A stretch of 64,000 bases of DNA from Smaragdicoccus niigatensis DSM 44881 = NBRC 103563 (GCF_000380645.1 NZ_AQXZ01000013.1:124001-188000); one strand, 5' to 3'; counted from the first letter of the stretch, positions 16,981-26,575 are shown. Program-made: numbers and translations. The notes: generated from the letters alone by a model not told the origin.

Positions 16981-17847
16981 TTATATGTCTGAGTCGGCGA
17001 TCACCGCGAGGCCGTCAGTGATGACGAAGTCCTCCCCGCGTGCCGTTTCGAATGCGTAGGTCGTGTTTCCGTCAGCCTCGGACTGCTTCCAGATTCGCGT
17101 CTCCAGGTCGTCGCCCGGGATGACCATCTTCGAGAAACGCACCGCAAAGCGCTTGAGCCGGTTGACATCTGAACCGCCGACCTCGGTGAGAACCGCCCAT
17201 GACGTGAACGCCATGGTGCACAGGCCGTGCGCGATGATGCCGGGCAGACCGGCGTCGCGAGCGACCTCCTCTTCGAGGTGGATCGGCATCGGGTCGCCCG
17301 AAGCCGGTGCATAGCGGAAGGTCTGGTCCAGGTCAACGTGCTGCGCGACCTTGGCGACCGGTGCGTTGTCGCGCAGCGACGCATCGAACCGGTGTGCCGG
17401 GACCTGATCCCCGACCTCCGGACCCGCATCGACACCGCGGAAGAATCCGATGAGGTACTGCTCGTTGACGAGTTCGTCGTTCTCGTCCCGGCACTCGATG
17501 TGAATCGACAGCCGAGCACCGGAATCGACCGAGTCCCAGCCGATCACTCGGCCACGCGCGGTGATGACATCGCCCGGTCGGATTGCGCGGTGGAAGTGGA
17601 AGTCCTGCTCCCCGTGCACGATCCGGCCGAAGATGTCGATCGGGACGACGTCGAGCGCGGGTGCCATGAGGGCGTCGAAGGCCGGGACGATCGCGAACAC
17701 CGGGGAAGCCACGTCGCCGTTGAGGTGTGCTTCGATCGGGTCGTTGGTCGCCGCGGCATACTCCGCGATGCGCTCGCGCGTGACCTCGAAGGTCTCCGGA
17801 TCCGCCCAGACGTTGAGGCCATCAACCTCGAACTTGGTCACGGCCAT
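16981..17847 (-). CDS. MaoC-family double-hotdog enoyl-CoA hydratase
   Basis: The 288-residue protein contains two hotdog halves. The second carries the hydratase-2 motif Y-A-x2-SGD-x-MPIH followed by AGLPGIIAHG (about residues 179-207), with the catalytic Asp and His of R-specific enoyl-CoA hydratases. It hydrates 2-enoyl-CoA in the same pathway as the acyl-CoA dehydrogenase and SDR encoded downstream. The ATG lies 2 bases after the SRPBCC stop. N-terminal halves of such fused proteins usually bind the acyl chain and lack the catalytic residues, which fits here. Confidence 0.9.
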   Translation of the reverse strand: MAVTKFEVDGLNVWADPETFEVTRERIAEYAAATNDPIEAHLNGDVASPVFAIVPAFDALMAPALDVVPIDIFGRIVHGEQDFHFHRAIRPGDVITARGRVIGWDSVDSGARLSIHIECRDENDELVNEQYLIGFFRGVDAGPEVGDQVPAHRFDASLRDNAPVAKVAQHVDLDQTFRYAPASGDPMPIHLEEEVARDAGLPGIIAHGLCTMAFTSWAVLTEVGGSDVNRLKRFAVRFSKMVIPGDDLETRIWKQSEADGNTTYAFETARGEDFVITDGLAVIADSDI

Positions 17848-17849
17848 GA

Positions 17850-18290
17850 TCAGGCCGATGCCGTGGCGAGCTCGTTGAGCGCGTTCAGCGACTTGTCGAG
17901 CTGGTTGAGTCCGTCCTTCTCGACGGCCTTCGCCAAGGCGCCCTTGATGAGCGCACCTTCGAAGTCGCCGGCCACGGACAGCTTGCTGCCGTCACCGTCG
18001 GCCTCGATCGTGAACGTGAATTCGGTCTTCACGTTGGCCATTCCGACTCCGCTAAGCGTGAGCTTGTTCGGTGCCGAGACCTCGAGAACGGTCCACTCGA
18101 TCTTGTTGGCCATGCCGAGCATCATGATCTTCGCGACGAGGCGCGCGCCCTCGGTCAAAACGGCCGGCGGCTCTTCCATCCAGCGCTCGTGGATCGAGAA
18201 CCACTTGTCCCATGTGGTGACGTCGGAGACGGTCCCCCACAGTGCTTCCGGGGTGGCCGACAGGGTCTTGGTTGCTTCGATGTGTCCCAT
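17850..18290 (-). CDS. SRPBCC (START-like) lipid-binding protein
   Basis: This 146-residue single-domain protein has the SRPBCC/polyketide cyclase-like pattern: an N-terminal strand GHIEATKTLSATPEALWGTVSDVTTW, a central beta sheet (EWTVLEVSAPNKLTLSGVG) and a long C-terminal helix. Such domains bind hydrophobic ligands in a deep pocket. AAGGAG lies 8-9 bases before the ATG. Its place between a lipid-transfer type thiolase and a MaoC hydratase suggests it carries or shields the lipid substrate (inference); no catalytic residues are recognisable. Confidence 0.85.
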   Translation of the reverse strand: MGHIEATKTLSATPEALWGTVSDVTTWDKWFSIHERWMEEPPAVLTEGARLVAKIMMLGMANKIEWTVLEVSAPNKLTLSGVGMANVKTEFTFTIEADGDGSKLSVAGDFEGALIKGALAKAVEKDGLNQLDKSLNALNELATASA

Positions 18291-18318
18291 TTGGGGGCTC
18301 CTTCTTGAGTGAGTGAAA

Positions 18319-19524
18319 TCAGCGGGTGGCGCGCTGGTAGGCGGTCACGATGGCGGCGCCACCGAGCCCGATGTTGTGCTGCAGAGCAGCGGTGACGTTC
18401 GAAACCTGACGCTTGTCCGCGGTGCCGCGGAGCTGCCAGGTGAGCTCGGCGCACTGAGCGAGTCCGGTCGCCCCGAGCGGGTGGCCCTTCGAGATGAGGC
18501 CACCGGACGGGTTCACAACCCACCGGCCGCCGTACGTCGTCTCGTCGTTGTCGATGAGCTTTCCGGCTTCACCTTCGCCACACAGCCCGAGCGCCTCGTA
18601 CAGCAACAGCTCGTTCGCCGAGAAGCAGTCATGAAGCTCGATGACCTGGAAGTCGTCGGCGCCGAGGCCAGCCTGCTCGTACACCTTCTGAGCTGCGGCG
18701 ACGTTCATGTCGTAACCGATGATGTTCTTGCAGGTGCCATCGAAGGTCGAACGGAAGTCCGTCGCCATGGCTTGCCCGACGATCTCGACCGCCTGATCGG
18801 CGAGGCCGTGCTCGTCAACGAACTTCTCCGATGCCAAGATTGCCGCACCCGAACCGTCCGAAGTCGGCGAGCACTGCAGCTTGGTGAGCGGGTCGTAGAC
18901 CGTACGCGAGGCCAGGATGTCTTCGAGCGAGTACTCGTCCTGGAACTGCGCGTACGGATTGTTGACCGAGTGCTTGTGGTTCTTGAAGCCGATCTTTGCG
19001 AAGTGCTCGCGGGTGGTTCCGTACTTCTCCATGTGCTCGCGGCCGGCGGCACCGAACATCCACGGCGCCGGGGGGAAGAGAACCTCGGAGATCTCGGCGA
19101 GCGCCATGATGTGGTTCGCCATCGGCTGTTCGCGGTCGTCGTAGACCGAACCCAATGAACCGGGCTGCATCTTCTCGAAGCCGAGCGCCATGGTGCAGTC
19201 CGCGAGACCGCCGCGGATCGCCTGGGCCGCCAGGTAGAGCGCGGTCGAGCCCGTCGAGCAGTTGTTGTTCACGTTGACGATCGGGATACCGGTCATGCCG
19301 AGTTCGTAGAGTGCCCGCTGACCGGAGGTCGACTCGCCATAGACGTAGCCGACGTAGCCCTGCTCGACCTTGTCGTAGGAGATCCCCGCGTCGGCGAGCG
19401 CCTTCGTGCCCGACTCGCGGGCCATGTCCGGGTAGTCCCAGTCGCTTCCATCGTCGTTCTTGCGGCGGCCGGGCTTTTCGAATTTCGTCATGCCCACGCC
19501 CACCACGAACACCTTGTTCGCCAT
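18319..19524 (-). CDS. SCP-X/lipid-transfer-type thiolase (Ltp1-like)
   Basis: The 401-residue protein belongs to the sterol carrier protein X thiolase group. Key blocks are [14 protein letters not shown] (nucleophilic Cys near residue 86), [12 protein letters not shown] and [17 protein letters not shown] near the end. It matches the remembered Ltp1 (Rv2790c) of M. tuberculosis closely, including FEKPGRR at the N-terminus. Such enzymes cleave 3-ketoacyl-CoA or act as aldolase subunits on branched or steroid side chains. ATG 19524 has a very strong GAGGAGGTT Shine-Dalgarno. It is first gene of the operon and has an operator within its promoter. Confidence 0.93.
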   Translation of the reverse strand: MANKVFVVGVGMTKFEKPGRRKNDDGSDWDYPDMARESGTKALADAGISYDKVEQGYVGYVYGESTSGQRALYELGMTGIPIVNVNNNCSTGSTALYLAAQAIRGGLADCTMALGFEKMQPGSLGSVYDDREQPMANHIMALAEISEVLFPPAPWMFGAAGREHMEKYGTTREHFAKIGFKNHKHSVNNPYAQFQDEYSLEDILASRTVYDPLTKLQCSPTSDGSGAAILASEKFVDEHGLADQAVEIVGQAMATDFRSTFDGTCKNIIGYDMNVAAAQKVYEQAGLGADDFQVIELHDCFSANELLLYEALGLCGEGEAGKLIDNDETTYGGRWVVNPSGGLISKGHPLGATGLAQCAELTWQLRGTADKRQVSNVTAALQHNIGLGGAAIVTAYQRATR

Positions 19525-19549
19525 CGAACCTCCTCGGGTCATGGCGACA

Positions 19550-19578
19550 AACATACATACTTGTATGTAAGTGGACAA
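19550..19578 (-). promoter_or_regulatory. Promoter of the thiolase operon
   Basis: On the minus strand TTGTCC (19573-19578) and TATGTT (19550-19555) are 17 bases apart. Transcription from about 19543 would give a leader of roughly 19 bases containing the GAGGAGG Shine-Dalgarno of the thiolase gene. The ACATAC-N6-GTATGT operator lies in the spacer and -10 region. Confidence 0.6.
19551..19568. promoter_or_regulatory. TetR-type operator, copy 1 (ACATAC-N6-GTATGT)
   Basis: ACATAC at 19551-19556 and GTATGT at 19563-19568 are separated by 6 bases. A nested register TACATAC-TT-GTATGTA (19554-19569) is also palindromic. The same ACATAC-N6-GTATGT element recurs at 22129-22146, in the other promoter region flanking the TetR gene at 19893-20549. 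Confidence 0.72.
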
Positions 19579-19599
19579 TACCTTAGACAGCGCGTCCGA

Positions 19600-19615
19600 T
19601 GTGACTCACGTCACT
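19600..19615. promoter_or_regulatory. CRP/GlxR-like cAMP-receptor binding site
   Basis: TGTGA-CTCACG-TCACT matches the CRP/GlxR consensus TGTGA-N6-TCACA at 9 of 10 fixed positions. It lies about 22 bases upstream of the thiolase operon -35 element, a position suited to catabolite-linked activation. It is a single match by eye. Confidence 0.5.
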
Positions 19616-19798
19616 TTTCTGGTGACCGCAGCGCGCACACAAAAGCGCCCGCCCCCAGGGGGTCAGCCAGTCCGGTCAACGATTCAGTGCTCCCCTGCCG
19701 TCGTCATCCACATGTATCGATGACGGCGTCAGCAGAGCACCGAACCGTTCGGCATCGACGAGCAGCCCCTCGTTCGGAGTCGGACCGACGGGACAAGA
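19616..19798. other. Intergenic stretch without recognised gene
   Basis: This part of the 368-base gap between the thiolase gene and the TetR terminator holds only short out-of-context open frames. A weak interrupted hairpin, GCCGTCGTCATC with GATGACGGC, lies around 19688-19719. No tRNA, riboswitch or conserved small gene was recognised. Confidence 0.4.
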
Positions 19799-19837
19799 GG
19801 CCAGGATTTTCCGCGGTCAGCGCGGAAAATCCTGGCC
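19799..19837 (-). terminator. Terminator downstream of the TetR gene
   Basis: A perfect 17-bp stem (19799-19815 against 19821-19837) encloses the loop GTCAG. It lies 55 bases after the TetR stop on the minus strand and separates that gene from the thiolase operon promoter. The stem includes TTTTCC/GGAAAA blocks, so either strand could be terminated. Confidence 0.8.
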
Positions 19838-19892
19838 TTTCAGATTTGGGTGAGATCACCACAGAGCGAACCCGCCCTGCACGACCCTTCAC

Positions 19893-20549
19893 CTACCGGG
19901 CGGACTGCCCGAGAATCTGATCAACAGCCGGCGACGCGATTCGGCGCAGATTCGTCTGCGCGCGGACCCATCGGCGATGTGCGCGCTCCGGATCCGCGTC
20001 GACATAGCTCGAGATACGAATTCCCCGCAAGGAATCCATTGCCGTGTAGACGAAGTCGACGATCTCCCGGTTGAGCTCGGGCGGCACCAGCTGCGCGATC
20101 ACGCTTTGCAGGGTGTTGGTCACCGTGACTTCGAACTTCGCCATCTCGCGCGCGAGTTCCGGGTCGGTGCGGCTCGCGACCCACAGCTCGACGGTCGCAT
20201 CGAAGATCGGGCCGTCATGGATGTCCCACAGCAACTCGAGGACCTGACCGATCGGGTCGGGCCCGGCCTTGATCTGGCCGAGTTCCCGGATCACACTCTC
20301 GGCGCGCTTGGCCGCCAGATGATTGACCGCCGCGATCACCAACTCGTTCTTCGAGCCGAAGTGATGCACCTGGGCACCGCGCGTGACACCCGACTTCTCC
20401 GCGATGCGCGGAGACGTCGTCCCCGCGTAGCCAAACTCGACCAGGCACTCGATCGTGGCATCGAGAAGCCGCACTCGCATCTGCGAGCTTCGTTGCTCTT
20501 GGGAGCGACGTTCAACCGGGCGGGTGGACCGAGTCATGTTGATCATCAT
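19893..20549 (-). CDS. TetR-family regulator of the lipid catabolic region
   Basis: The 218-residue protein has an N-terminal TetR domain: RVRLLDATIECLVEFGYAGT, then the helix-turn-helix SPRIAEKSGVTRGAQVHHFG (about residues 46-65). The ligand domain is typical of fatty-acyl or sterol-related TetR proteins but the ligand cannot be read. ATGs at 20549, 20546 and 20537 are in frame; none has a clear Shine-Dalgarno. It follows the aldehyde dehydrogenase gene by 36 bases on the same strand, so it is probably transcribed from the operator-containing promoter at 22120-22148 and autoregulated. It is the best candidate to bind ACATAC-N6-GTATGT. Confidence 0.88.
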   Translation of the reverse strand: MMINMTRSTRPVERRSQEQRSSQMRVRLLDATIECLVEFGYAGTTSPRIAEKSGVTRGAQVHHFGSKNELVIAAVNHLAAKRAESVIRELGQIKAGPDPIGQVLELLWDIHDGPIFDATVELWVASRTDPELAREMAKFEVTVTNTLQSVIAQLVPPELNREIVDFVYTAMDSLRGIRISSYVDADPERAHRRWVRAQTNLRRIASPAVDQILGQSAR

Positions 20550-20585
20550 AACCGCAGGTCAGAGTGCATCTATTGCCATCCTTAA

Positions 20586-22112
20586 TCAACTGATGTGTTT
20601 CAACCAGCCGAGAAGCTGCCCGGTCAGCTCGCCGTGGAGCTCCCGAGGCAGGCCCATCCGGCTGTTCAAGGACGTCAATCGCTGCACGGCGACGGTCTGC
20701 GCCTCCGTGTACCGCAGTAGACCCGCAGCACCATGTCGTCGCCCGACGCCGGAACCCTTCATACCGCCGGCCGGCGCGGAGTGCGTTCCGAACGCCGCGG
20801 CGTATCCGTCGTTGACGTTTACTCCCCCAGCCTCGATTCGCGGCGCGAGCTTGCGACCCGCGGACGTATCTCGCGTCCAGATGCTCGCCGACAAGCCGTA
20901 TTGCGAGTCGTTTGCGGCGGCGACCGCCTCGTCGATCGTGCGGAACGGATAGATCGAGACCACGGGCCCGAAGACTTCTTCGGCATGCAGTCGCGCCCGC
21001 GGAGTGACGCCGGCGAGGATCGTCGGCTCGAAGAACTTCGGACCGATATCGGGGCGCGGCCGCCCACCCGTCAGGACTTCGGCGCCGACGGACGTCGCCT
21101 GCCCGATGTACTCACCCAGCCGGGCAAAGTTGGCATCCGTCGTGATCGAACCCATGTCGGTGCCGAACGAGTAGTCCGCACCGAGTTGGATCTCCGCGGT
21201 GTGACGTACCGCCAGGTCGATGAATCGCTCATAGATGTCCACGTGGGCGTAGATGCGTTCCGCCGTCATGCACAGCTGACCGGAGTTGGCGAAACTGGTC
21301 CGGGCCAGCGAAGATGCCGCGCGGTCGAGGTCCGCATCCGGAAGCACGATCATCGGATTCTTCCCGCCGAGTTCGAGCGAACAGCCGATCAGCCGGCGTC
21401 CGGCATGCTGGGCGATCTCGCGCCCGGAAGCGGTCGAACCCGTGAACGCGACATAGTCCACACCGTCGAGCAGCGCGGCGCCAATGTCGTTCCGATGCCC
21501 GACGACCACTCCGAACACGTCCGCTGGGACGCCGGCCTCGAGGGCGCAGCGTCGGAGCAGAAGCAGCGAGAGAGCGGTCTGATTATCGGCTTTGAGCAGC
21601 ACCGCGTTGCCCGCGATGAGTGCGGGGAGCGCATCCGCGGCGCCCAAGGCAACGGGAAAGTTCCACGGCACGATCACGCCGACGACGCCATGCGGTCGAT
21701 GAATCACTGAGGTCGACGTCAGCCCAGGAATGATCCCCGAATGCGATTCGTCGGCGAGCAGCGCCTCTGCGGTGTTGACGTGATGCCGGACCGCAAGCAG
21801 CGCCTCGCCCAACTCGATGAGCGCATCGACCCGCGCCTTGCCGCCCTCGGCCTGCAGGACATCCATGAACAGTTCGCGGTCGCGGTGCACGAGGTCGAGC
21901 ACTCGACCGATGGTCCGGGCACGCTGCTTCGCCGAGACCTGCGCCCACCCCTTCTGCGCGGCCCTCGCCCGATCGAGCGCATCGTTGATGTCCTCGGCGG
22001 TCATCTGCGGTATCCATGCCAGCGGCTCGTCGGTGAACGGCCGCTTGATGTGCGCCGGGTCGCCGCGACCGGTGACGGTGGAGGCCAGCGCTGCCGCTGT
22101 CGAGGCTTTCAT
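20586..22112 (-). CDS. Aldehyde dehydrogenase, succinate-semialdehyde dehydrogenase type
   Basis: A 508-residue NAD(P)-dependent aldehyde dehydrogenase. Visible are VIVPWNFPV (cofactor fold), the GSTASGREIA segment, the catalytic Glu in LELGGKNP, the catalytic Cys in SGQLCM and the EVFGPVVSIY block. It resembles GabD2-type succinic semialdehyde dehydrogenases, but the substrate may be any aldehyde released by the neighbouring pathway. ATG 22112 is chosen: a TAACAT -10 element ends 7 bases upstream, which indicates a leaderless mRNA. It is divergent from the alpha/beta hydrolase and precedes the TetR gene in one operon. Confidence 0.9.
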   Translation of the reverse strand: MKASTAAALASTVTGRGDPAHIKRPFTDEPLAWIPQMTAEDINDALDRARAAQKGWAQVSAKQRARTIGRVLDLVHRDRELFMDVLQAEGGKARVDALIELGEALLAVRHHVNTAEALLADESHSGIIPGLTSTSVIHRPHGVVGVIVPWNFPVALGAADALPALIAGNAVLLKADNQTALSLLLLRRCALEAGVPADVFGVVVGHRNDIGAALLDGVDYVAFTGSTASGREIAQHAGRRLIGCSLELGGKNPMIVLPDADLDRAASSLARTSFANSGQLCMTAERIYAHVDIYERFIDLAVRHTAEIQLGADYSFGTDMGSITTDANFARLGEYIGQATSVGAEVLTGGRPRPDIGPKFFEPTILAGVTPRARLHAEEVFGPVVSIYPFRTIDEAVAAANDSQYGLSASIWTRDTSAGRKLAPRIEAGGVNVNDGYAAAFGTHSAPAGGMKGSGVGRRHGAAGLLRYTEAQTVAVQRLTSLNSRMGLPRELHGELTGQLLGWLKHIS

Positions 22113-22119
22113 GCCGCGT

Positions 22120-22148
22120 ATGTTACATACATACACGTTCGTATGTAA
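22120..22148 (-). promoter_or_regulatory. Promoter of the aldehyde dehydrogenase-TetR operon (leaderless)
   Basis: On the minus strand TTACAT (22143-22148) and TAACAT (22120-22125) are 17 bases apart. Seven bases follow before the ATG at 22112, so transcription should begin at or next to the start codon. It overlaps almost completely with the opposite promoter at 22123-22151. Confidence 0.6.
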
Positions 22149-22151
22149 CTA
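22123..22151 (+). promoter_or_regulatory. Promoter of the alpha/beta hydrolase gene (leaderless)
   Basis: TTACAT (22123-22128) and TAACTA (22146-22151) are 17 bases apart on the plus strand, and the ATG at 22159 is 7 bases beyond the -10. It is the mirror image of the aldehyde dehydrogenase promoter, and the two share the same 17-base spacer region. Confidence 0.6.
22129..22146. promoter_or_regulatory. TetR-type operator, copy 2 (ACATAC-N6-GTATGT)
   Basis: ACATAC (22129-22134) and GTATGT (22141-22146) are separated by 6 bases. An outer 9-bp inverted repeat GTTACATAC/GTATGTAAC (22122-22130, 22141-22149) surrounds it. It lies in the common spacer of two divergent promoters, so one bound dimer would silence both genes. 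Confidence 0.75.
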
Positions 22152-22158
22152 TCGGGAC

Positions 22159-23325
22159 ATGACCGAAAGTCACGACGCCACGGCCGGCGGTTTGCCGCGC
22201 CTCGCTCAGCTCACGCCGCGCGAGCAGGCGATCGTCACATCGACCGCGGCCGCCGATATCGCCGTGCGAACGGTGGCCGCCACGCTCCTGGCGGCGACCT
22301 TCGTTCCCACCGTGACGAGCGGTTCGTCAGTGCGCCGCGAGATCGCGAACGCCGACTTCTACGCGAACATCGCGAGTCGCCACGATCCTGTCGTATCGTT
22401 TCCGCGCCCAACCCACACACCGACTGTTCGGTCGCGGCCGGCGGGACCGGCGATGCGGAGGCTCACGGTCGCAGACGCCGAGATCCTGCAGTTTCACAGT
22501 GGGTTCGAACCGATCAACCCGAAGCTGCGAAAGCTTTGGCGCACCTTCGAACGCAATGACGTTGTCCACGCACAACACTGGCGTCATGCCGATGGACCGC
22601 GCCCGACGTTGATCGTCATCCACGGCTTCTTCGCTTCGACCTACCTGTTCAACAGCGTCTTCTTCCAGCTGCCGTGGTTCTATCGCGCAGGCTTCGACGT
22701 CGTCCTGTTCACGCTGCCCTTTCACGGGTCCCGCGCGGAGCGACGATCGCCGTACAGCGGATGCGGGTACTTCGCGCACGGGACCAGCGGATTCGTCGAG
22801 GCATCGGGACAGGCGATCCACGACCTGCGACTCCTCATCGATCACCTCGAGTCGACGGGTGTTTCGAAGATCGGCGTGACTGGCATTTCGCTTGGCGGAT
22901 ACACGTCGGCGCTCTTGGCGTCCGTCGACGACCGGCTTCAACTGGCGGTTCCGAACGTTCCCGTGATCGACGTTCCCGCACTGCTGAGCACTTGGGTTCC
23001 GGCGTCGACGCTGCTGCGCTTCGGACTCAAGGCCGGCGGCACGAGCACTGACACTCTCGCTGACGTCTTGGCATACTCGTCGCCACTGAACTACGCGCCG
23101 GTCATCCCCCGCGAGCGCCGCCTCATCATCACCGGCCTGGGCGATCGGCTGGCGCCGCCGGAACAATCCGCAGCGTTATGGGAACACTGGGATCGCTGCG
23201 CATTGCACTGGTTTCCGGGCAACCACCTCATGCACATCAGCCAGCCGGACTACCTACGGCGCATGACCCGCTTCATGAAAGACGCTGACTTCATGCCAGA
23301 CAACTGGCGCAGCCTCGCCGTTTGA
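22159..23325 (+). CDS. Alpha/beta hydrolase
   Basis: A 388-residue hydrolase with the nucleophile elbow GISLGG (Ser near residue 242) in the core of an alpha/beta fold, an upstream VIHGFFAS oxyanion segment and a late GNHLMHIS block supplying the catalytic His. About 120 N-terminal residues precede the fold, and one stretch (about 35-55) is hydrophobic. The ATG at 22159 begins right after the -10 element, so the transcript is likely leaderless. The shared operator with the aldehyde dehydrogenase links it to lipid or ester breakdown. It converges on the lipoprotein gene with a 2-base gap. Confidence 0.85.
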   Translation: MTESHDATAGGLPRLAQLTPREQAIVTSTAAADIAVRTVAATLLAATFVPTVTSGSSVRREIANADFYANIASRHDPVVSFPRPTHTPTVRSRPAGPAMRRLTVADAEILQFHSGFEPINPKLRKLWRTFERNDVVHAQHWRHADGPRPTLIVIHGFFASTYLFNSVFFQLPWFYRAGFDVVLFTLPFHGSRAERRSPYSGCGYFAHGTSGFVEASGQAIHDLRLLIDHLESTGVSKIGVTGISLGGYTSALLASVDDRLQLAVPNVPVIDVPALLSTWVPASTLLRFGLKAGGTSTDTLADVLAYSSPLNYAPVIPRERRLIITGLGDRLAPPEQSAALWEHWDRCALHWFPGNHLMHISQPDYLRRMTRFMKDADFMPDNWRSLAV

Positions 23326-23327
23326 CG

Positions 23328-23947
23328 TCAGAAACCGTGCTGGTCGAGCCAGTTCGACACGATGTCCGCGCGCTTGGCGCCGTGCCGTTCTTTGTCGCAC
23401 AGGTCGAAGAGATCGGGCGTCGTGAGTTCGCCGGCGACCTTGTTCAACGCCAGGAGGGCATTGTCGTCGAGTTCGCCCGTGCGGTACAGCGGCACGATAT
23501 TTCGCGCTGTGCCGGTCTTCGACGTGACCGCCTGGTCCGTGGCGAGCGCGAAGTCGCCCACCGACAACCCGTTCGGCAGCGACTCGCTGAGCGCCTTGAA
23601 CAGCGTCTCCGGGTCAGGTTGAGCAGTACTCGACGGGTTGAAGCGTTCGAGCAGTTCAGCAGAGACTTCGGGCAAGACGGTGGCATCGCCGGCATCGAGT
23701 TCGCGGAGTGCAGCGGACAGGTCCGGCACCGACCTTCCACTTTCCGCGGCTTCTCCGTACCGCTGTAAAGCCTGCCGGTATATCTCCCCGACCATCGCCA
23801 TCGGCAGACTGTCGACGCTTGACACGACGATCGAGTGTGCGGCCGGAGGTGGACCGGGTGCCACATCGACCTTGCTACATGCAACGAAAGCCGGGATCAC
23901 CGCAATGACTGCGGCAATCCCGGCGTTCGAAAAACGACTCCGCAGAA

Positions 23948-23951
<4 letters not shown>
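23328..23951 (-). CDS. Lipoprotein with osmoprotectant-binding (OpuAC-like) features
   Basis: The protein has 207 residues if it starts at CTG 23951. The N-terminus is hydrophobic, with a lipobox-like PAFVAC (Cys25). The rest (SVDSLPMAMVGEIYRQALQR, VLPEVSAELLERF, ATDQAVTSK) resembles the ligand-binding domain of glycine-betaine/osmoprotectant ABC transporters, but is shorter than usual. No ATG, GTG or TTG gives a signal peptide. CTG 23951 overlaps the malic enzyme stop as CTGA and has GAGGG six bases upstream, so a CTG start coupled to the upstream gene is inferred; ATT 23948 is the alternative. No permease or ATPase is nearby. From memory, M. tuberculosis lpqZ near kgd is of this type. Confidence 0.72.
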
Positions 23952-25138
<1,187 letters not shown>

Positions 25139-25263
25139 CCAGACACCTTCCCACTTTCGTTGGAATCCCGTGCAATCGGGTCCCATTTCACGGCTGCACA
25201 AGAGGTTCCCACGCGGCCAACCAAGACCGCAAACGACCGCTCGTTTTCACGAACGGCGGATGA

Positions 25264-25539
25264 TCAGTTCAACCACTGGGTCCAGAGCAGCAAAGCGGTC
25301 AGTCCGAGAACGAAAATGAGGACGCCGAACGCCGCGATTCCACGCCGGCGGTCGCTGTAGACCTGCGCGATGACCGCGACCACCGCCGCACCGAGATGCG
25401 CCAGGATCGACTTCGCGCCGGGACCGGGAAACGAGTTCATTCCGCTCAGGTCCGGGGCGCTTCCGAGGACGGCAATGGTGATGACGGCGAGCGCAAGCGC
25501 AACGAGGCCACCGGTGATGACTCCACTGAGGGTTCTCAT
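25264..25539 (-). CDS. Small membrane protein, unknown function
   Basis: A 91-residue protein with three hydrophobic segments (about residues 5-27, 42-60 and 66-86) and a short DRRRG turn, consistent with a small integral membrane protein (two or three helices). Start ATG 25539 overlaps the PHP stop as ATGA, with GGAGGG upstream, so it is coupled to the phosphoesterase gene. I do not recognise the family. From memory, DUF6758 and small DUF-type membrane proteins sit beside PHP genes in other mycolata. Confidence 0.75.
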   Translation of the reverse strand: MRTLSGVITGGLVALALAVITIAVLGSAPDLSGMNSFPGPGAKSILAHLGAAVVAVIAQVYSDRRRGIAAFGVLIFVLGLTALLLWTQWLN

Positions 25540-26402
25540 GCCCACTTCCCTCCGATGACCGGCACTCCGCTCGCCCGTTCGGCGATGGCGTCGAGTGATT
25601 CCGGTCGAGTCTGGTACTCGCCGAGGCGAACGTGCTTGTTCGCGCCGTGATAGTCCGACGACCCCGTCACGATGAGGTCGAACGCCGTGGCGATGCCGGT
25701 CAGCAAGGAGCGCCCCGCTTCGTCGTGATCGGGGTGATCGATCTCGAGACCGCCGAGGCCACGCTCGGCCAGCTCCTCGATGTGATCGACCGACAGCAAC
25801 CGACCCCGCTTGTGGGCCCGGGCGTGTGCGATCACGCTCACTCCCCCGGCGGCGTTGACGAGATCGACGGCCTCACCGAGTTCGGTGTTGCCTTTGCCGA
25901 CATAGTAGGGCGAGTCCCGCGACAACAACTTGTGGAACGCATCGCCGACCGTCGGCACAATGCCGGCCTCGACGAGGGCACGCGCGAGGTGCGGCCGACC
26001 CGCGGAAGCCCCTACCGAATCCATGACCGCGTCGGGGTCGATCGGCAGCCCGTCGGCCGCCATCAGCTCAGCCATCTTTCGCAGACGGCCGTCGCGTTCC
26101 TCGCGCAGGCGCTCGAGTTCGGTTTCCATCGCACGGTTGTGCGGATCGAAGAGGTACGCGAGGAGGTGCACCTCGACCTCGCCACCGCCATCCTCAGCGC
26201 GGCCCGAGCACGACATCTCCATGCCACGAACGAGCGCGAGCCCGTCTGGCAACGCCTCGACCGCGGCCGCCCATCCCTCGGTTGTGTCGTGGTCAGTCAG
26301 TGCGACGGCGTCGAGCCCCGCGTCCGCGGCCAGGCGAACCAGCTCAGCCGGGGAGTCCGTGCCGTCGGACACGGCTGAGTGGGTGTGGAGATCGATGCGC
26401 AC
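25536..26402 (-). CDS. PHP-domain phosphoesterase
   Basis: The 288-residue protein has the four PHP motifs: I: DLHTHSAVSDG, II: LTDHD, III: GMEMS, IV: IAHARAHK, plus the later IDHPDHD and SSDYHG that supply further metal ligands. It resembles YciV/RNase AM and the 3',5'-nucleoside bisphosphate phosphatases, which act on nucleotide 3'-phosphates or RNA ends in the cytoplasm. The start is GTG 26402, directly followed by the first motif, which leaves no room for a later start. It is followed by a small membrane protein in an overlapping arrangement. Confidence 0.9.
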   Translation of the reverse strand: MRIDLHTHSAVSDGTDSPAELVRLAADAGLDAVALTDHDTTEGWAAAVEALPDGLALVRGMEMSCSGRAEDGGGEVEVHLLAYLFDPHNRAMETELERLREERDGRLRKMAELMAADGLPIDPDAVMDSVGASAGRPHLARALVEAGIVPTVGDAFHKLLSRDSPYYVGKGNTELGEAVDLVNAAGGVSVIAHARAHKRGRLLSVDHIEELAERGLGGLEIDHPDHDEAGRSLLTGIATAFDLIVTGSSDYHGANKHVRLGEYQTRPESLDAIAERASGVPVIGGKWA

Positions 26403-26575
26403 GGATTCCAGTGTCGCACTTGCGCCGGAGAGGTCCGGAATATCGACTCCTCAGTGCAACGAACAAAGGTGTTTGGTGACCCGGACAAAAAACGACTGCG
26501 GCAGGCTTTGCCCGTCTCCCGCTTGGTGTTACGGGCCTAGTGTCGAATTCACGAGTCTGCGCAGGAGGCCACGAA

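Noticed and set aside
19688-19719. Weak interrupted hairpin in the gap upstream of the thiolase operon
   Set aside because: It has a 3-base bulge, no T-tract and no gene ending next to it; too weak for a terminator or small RNA.
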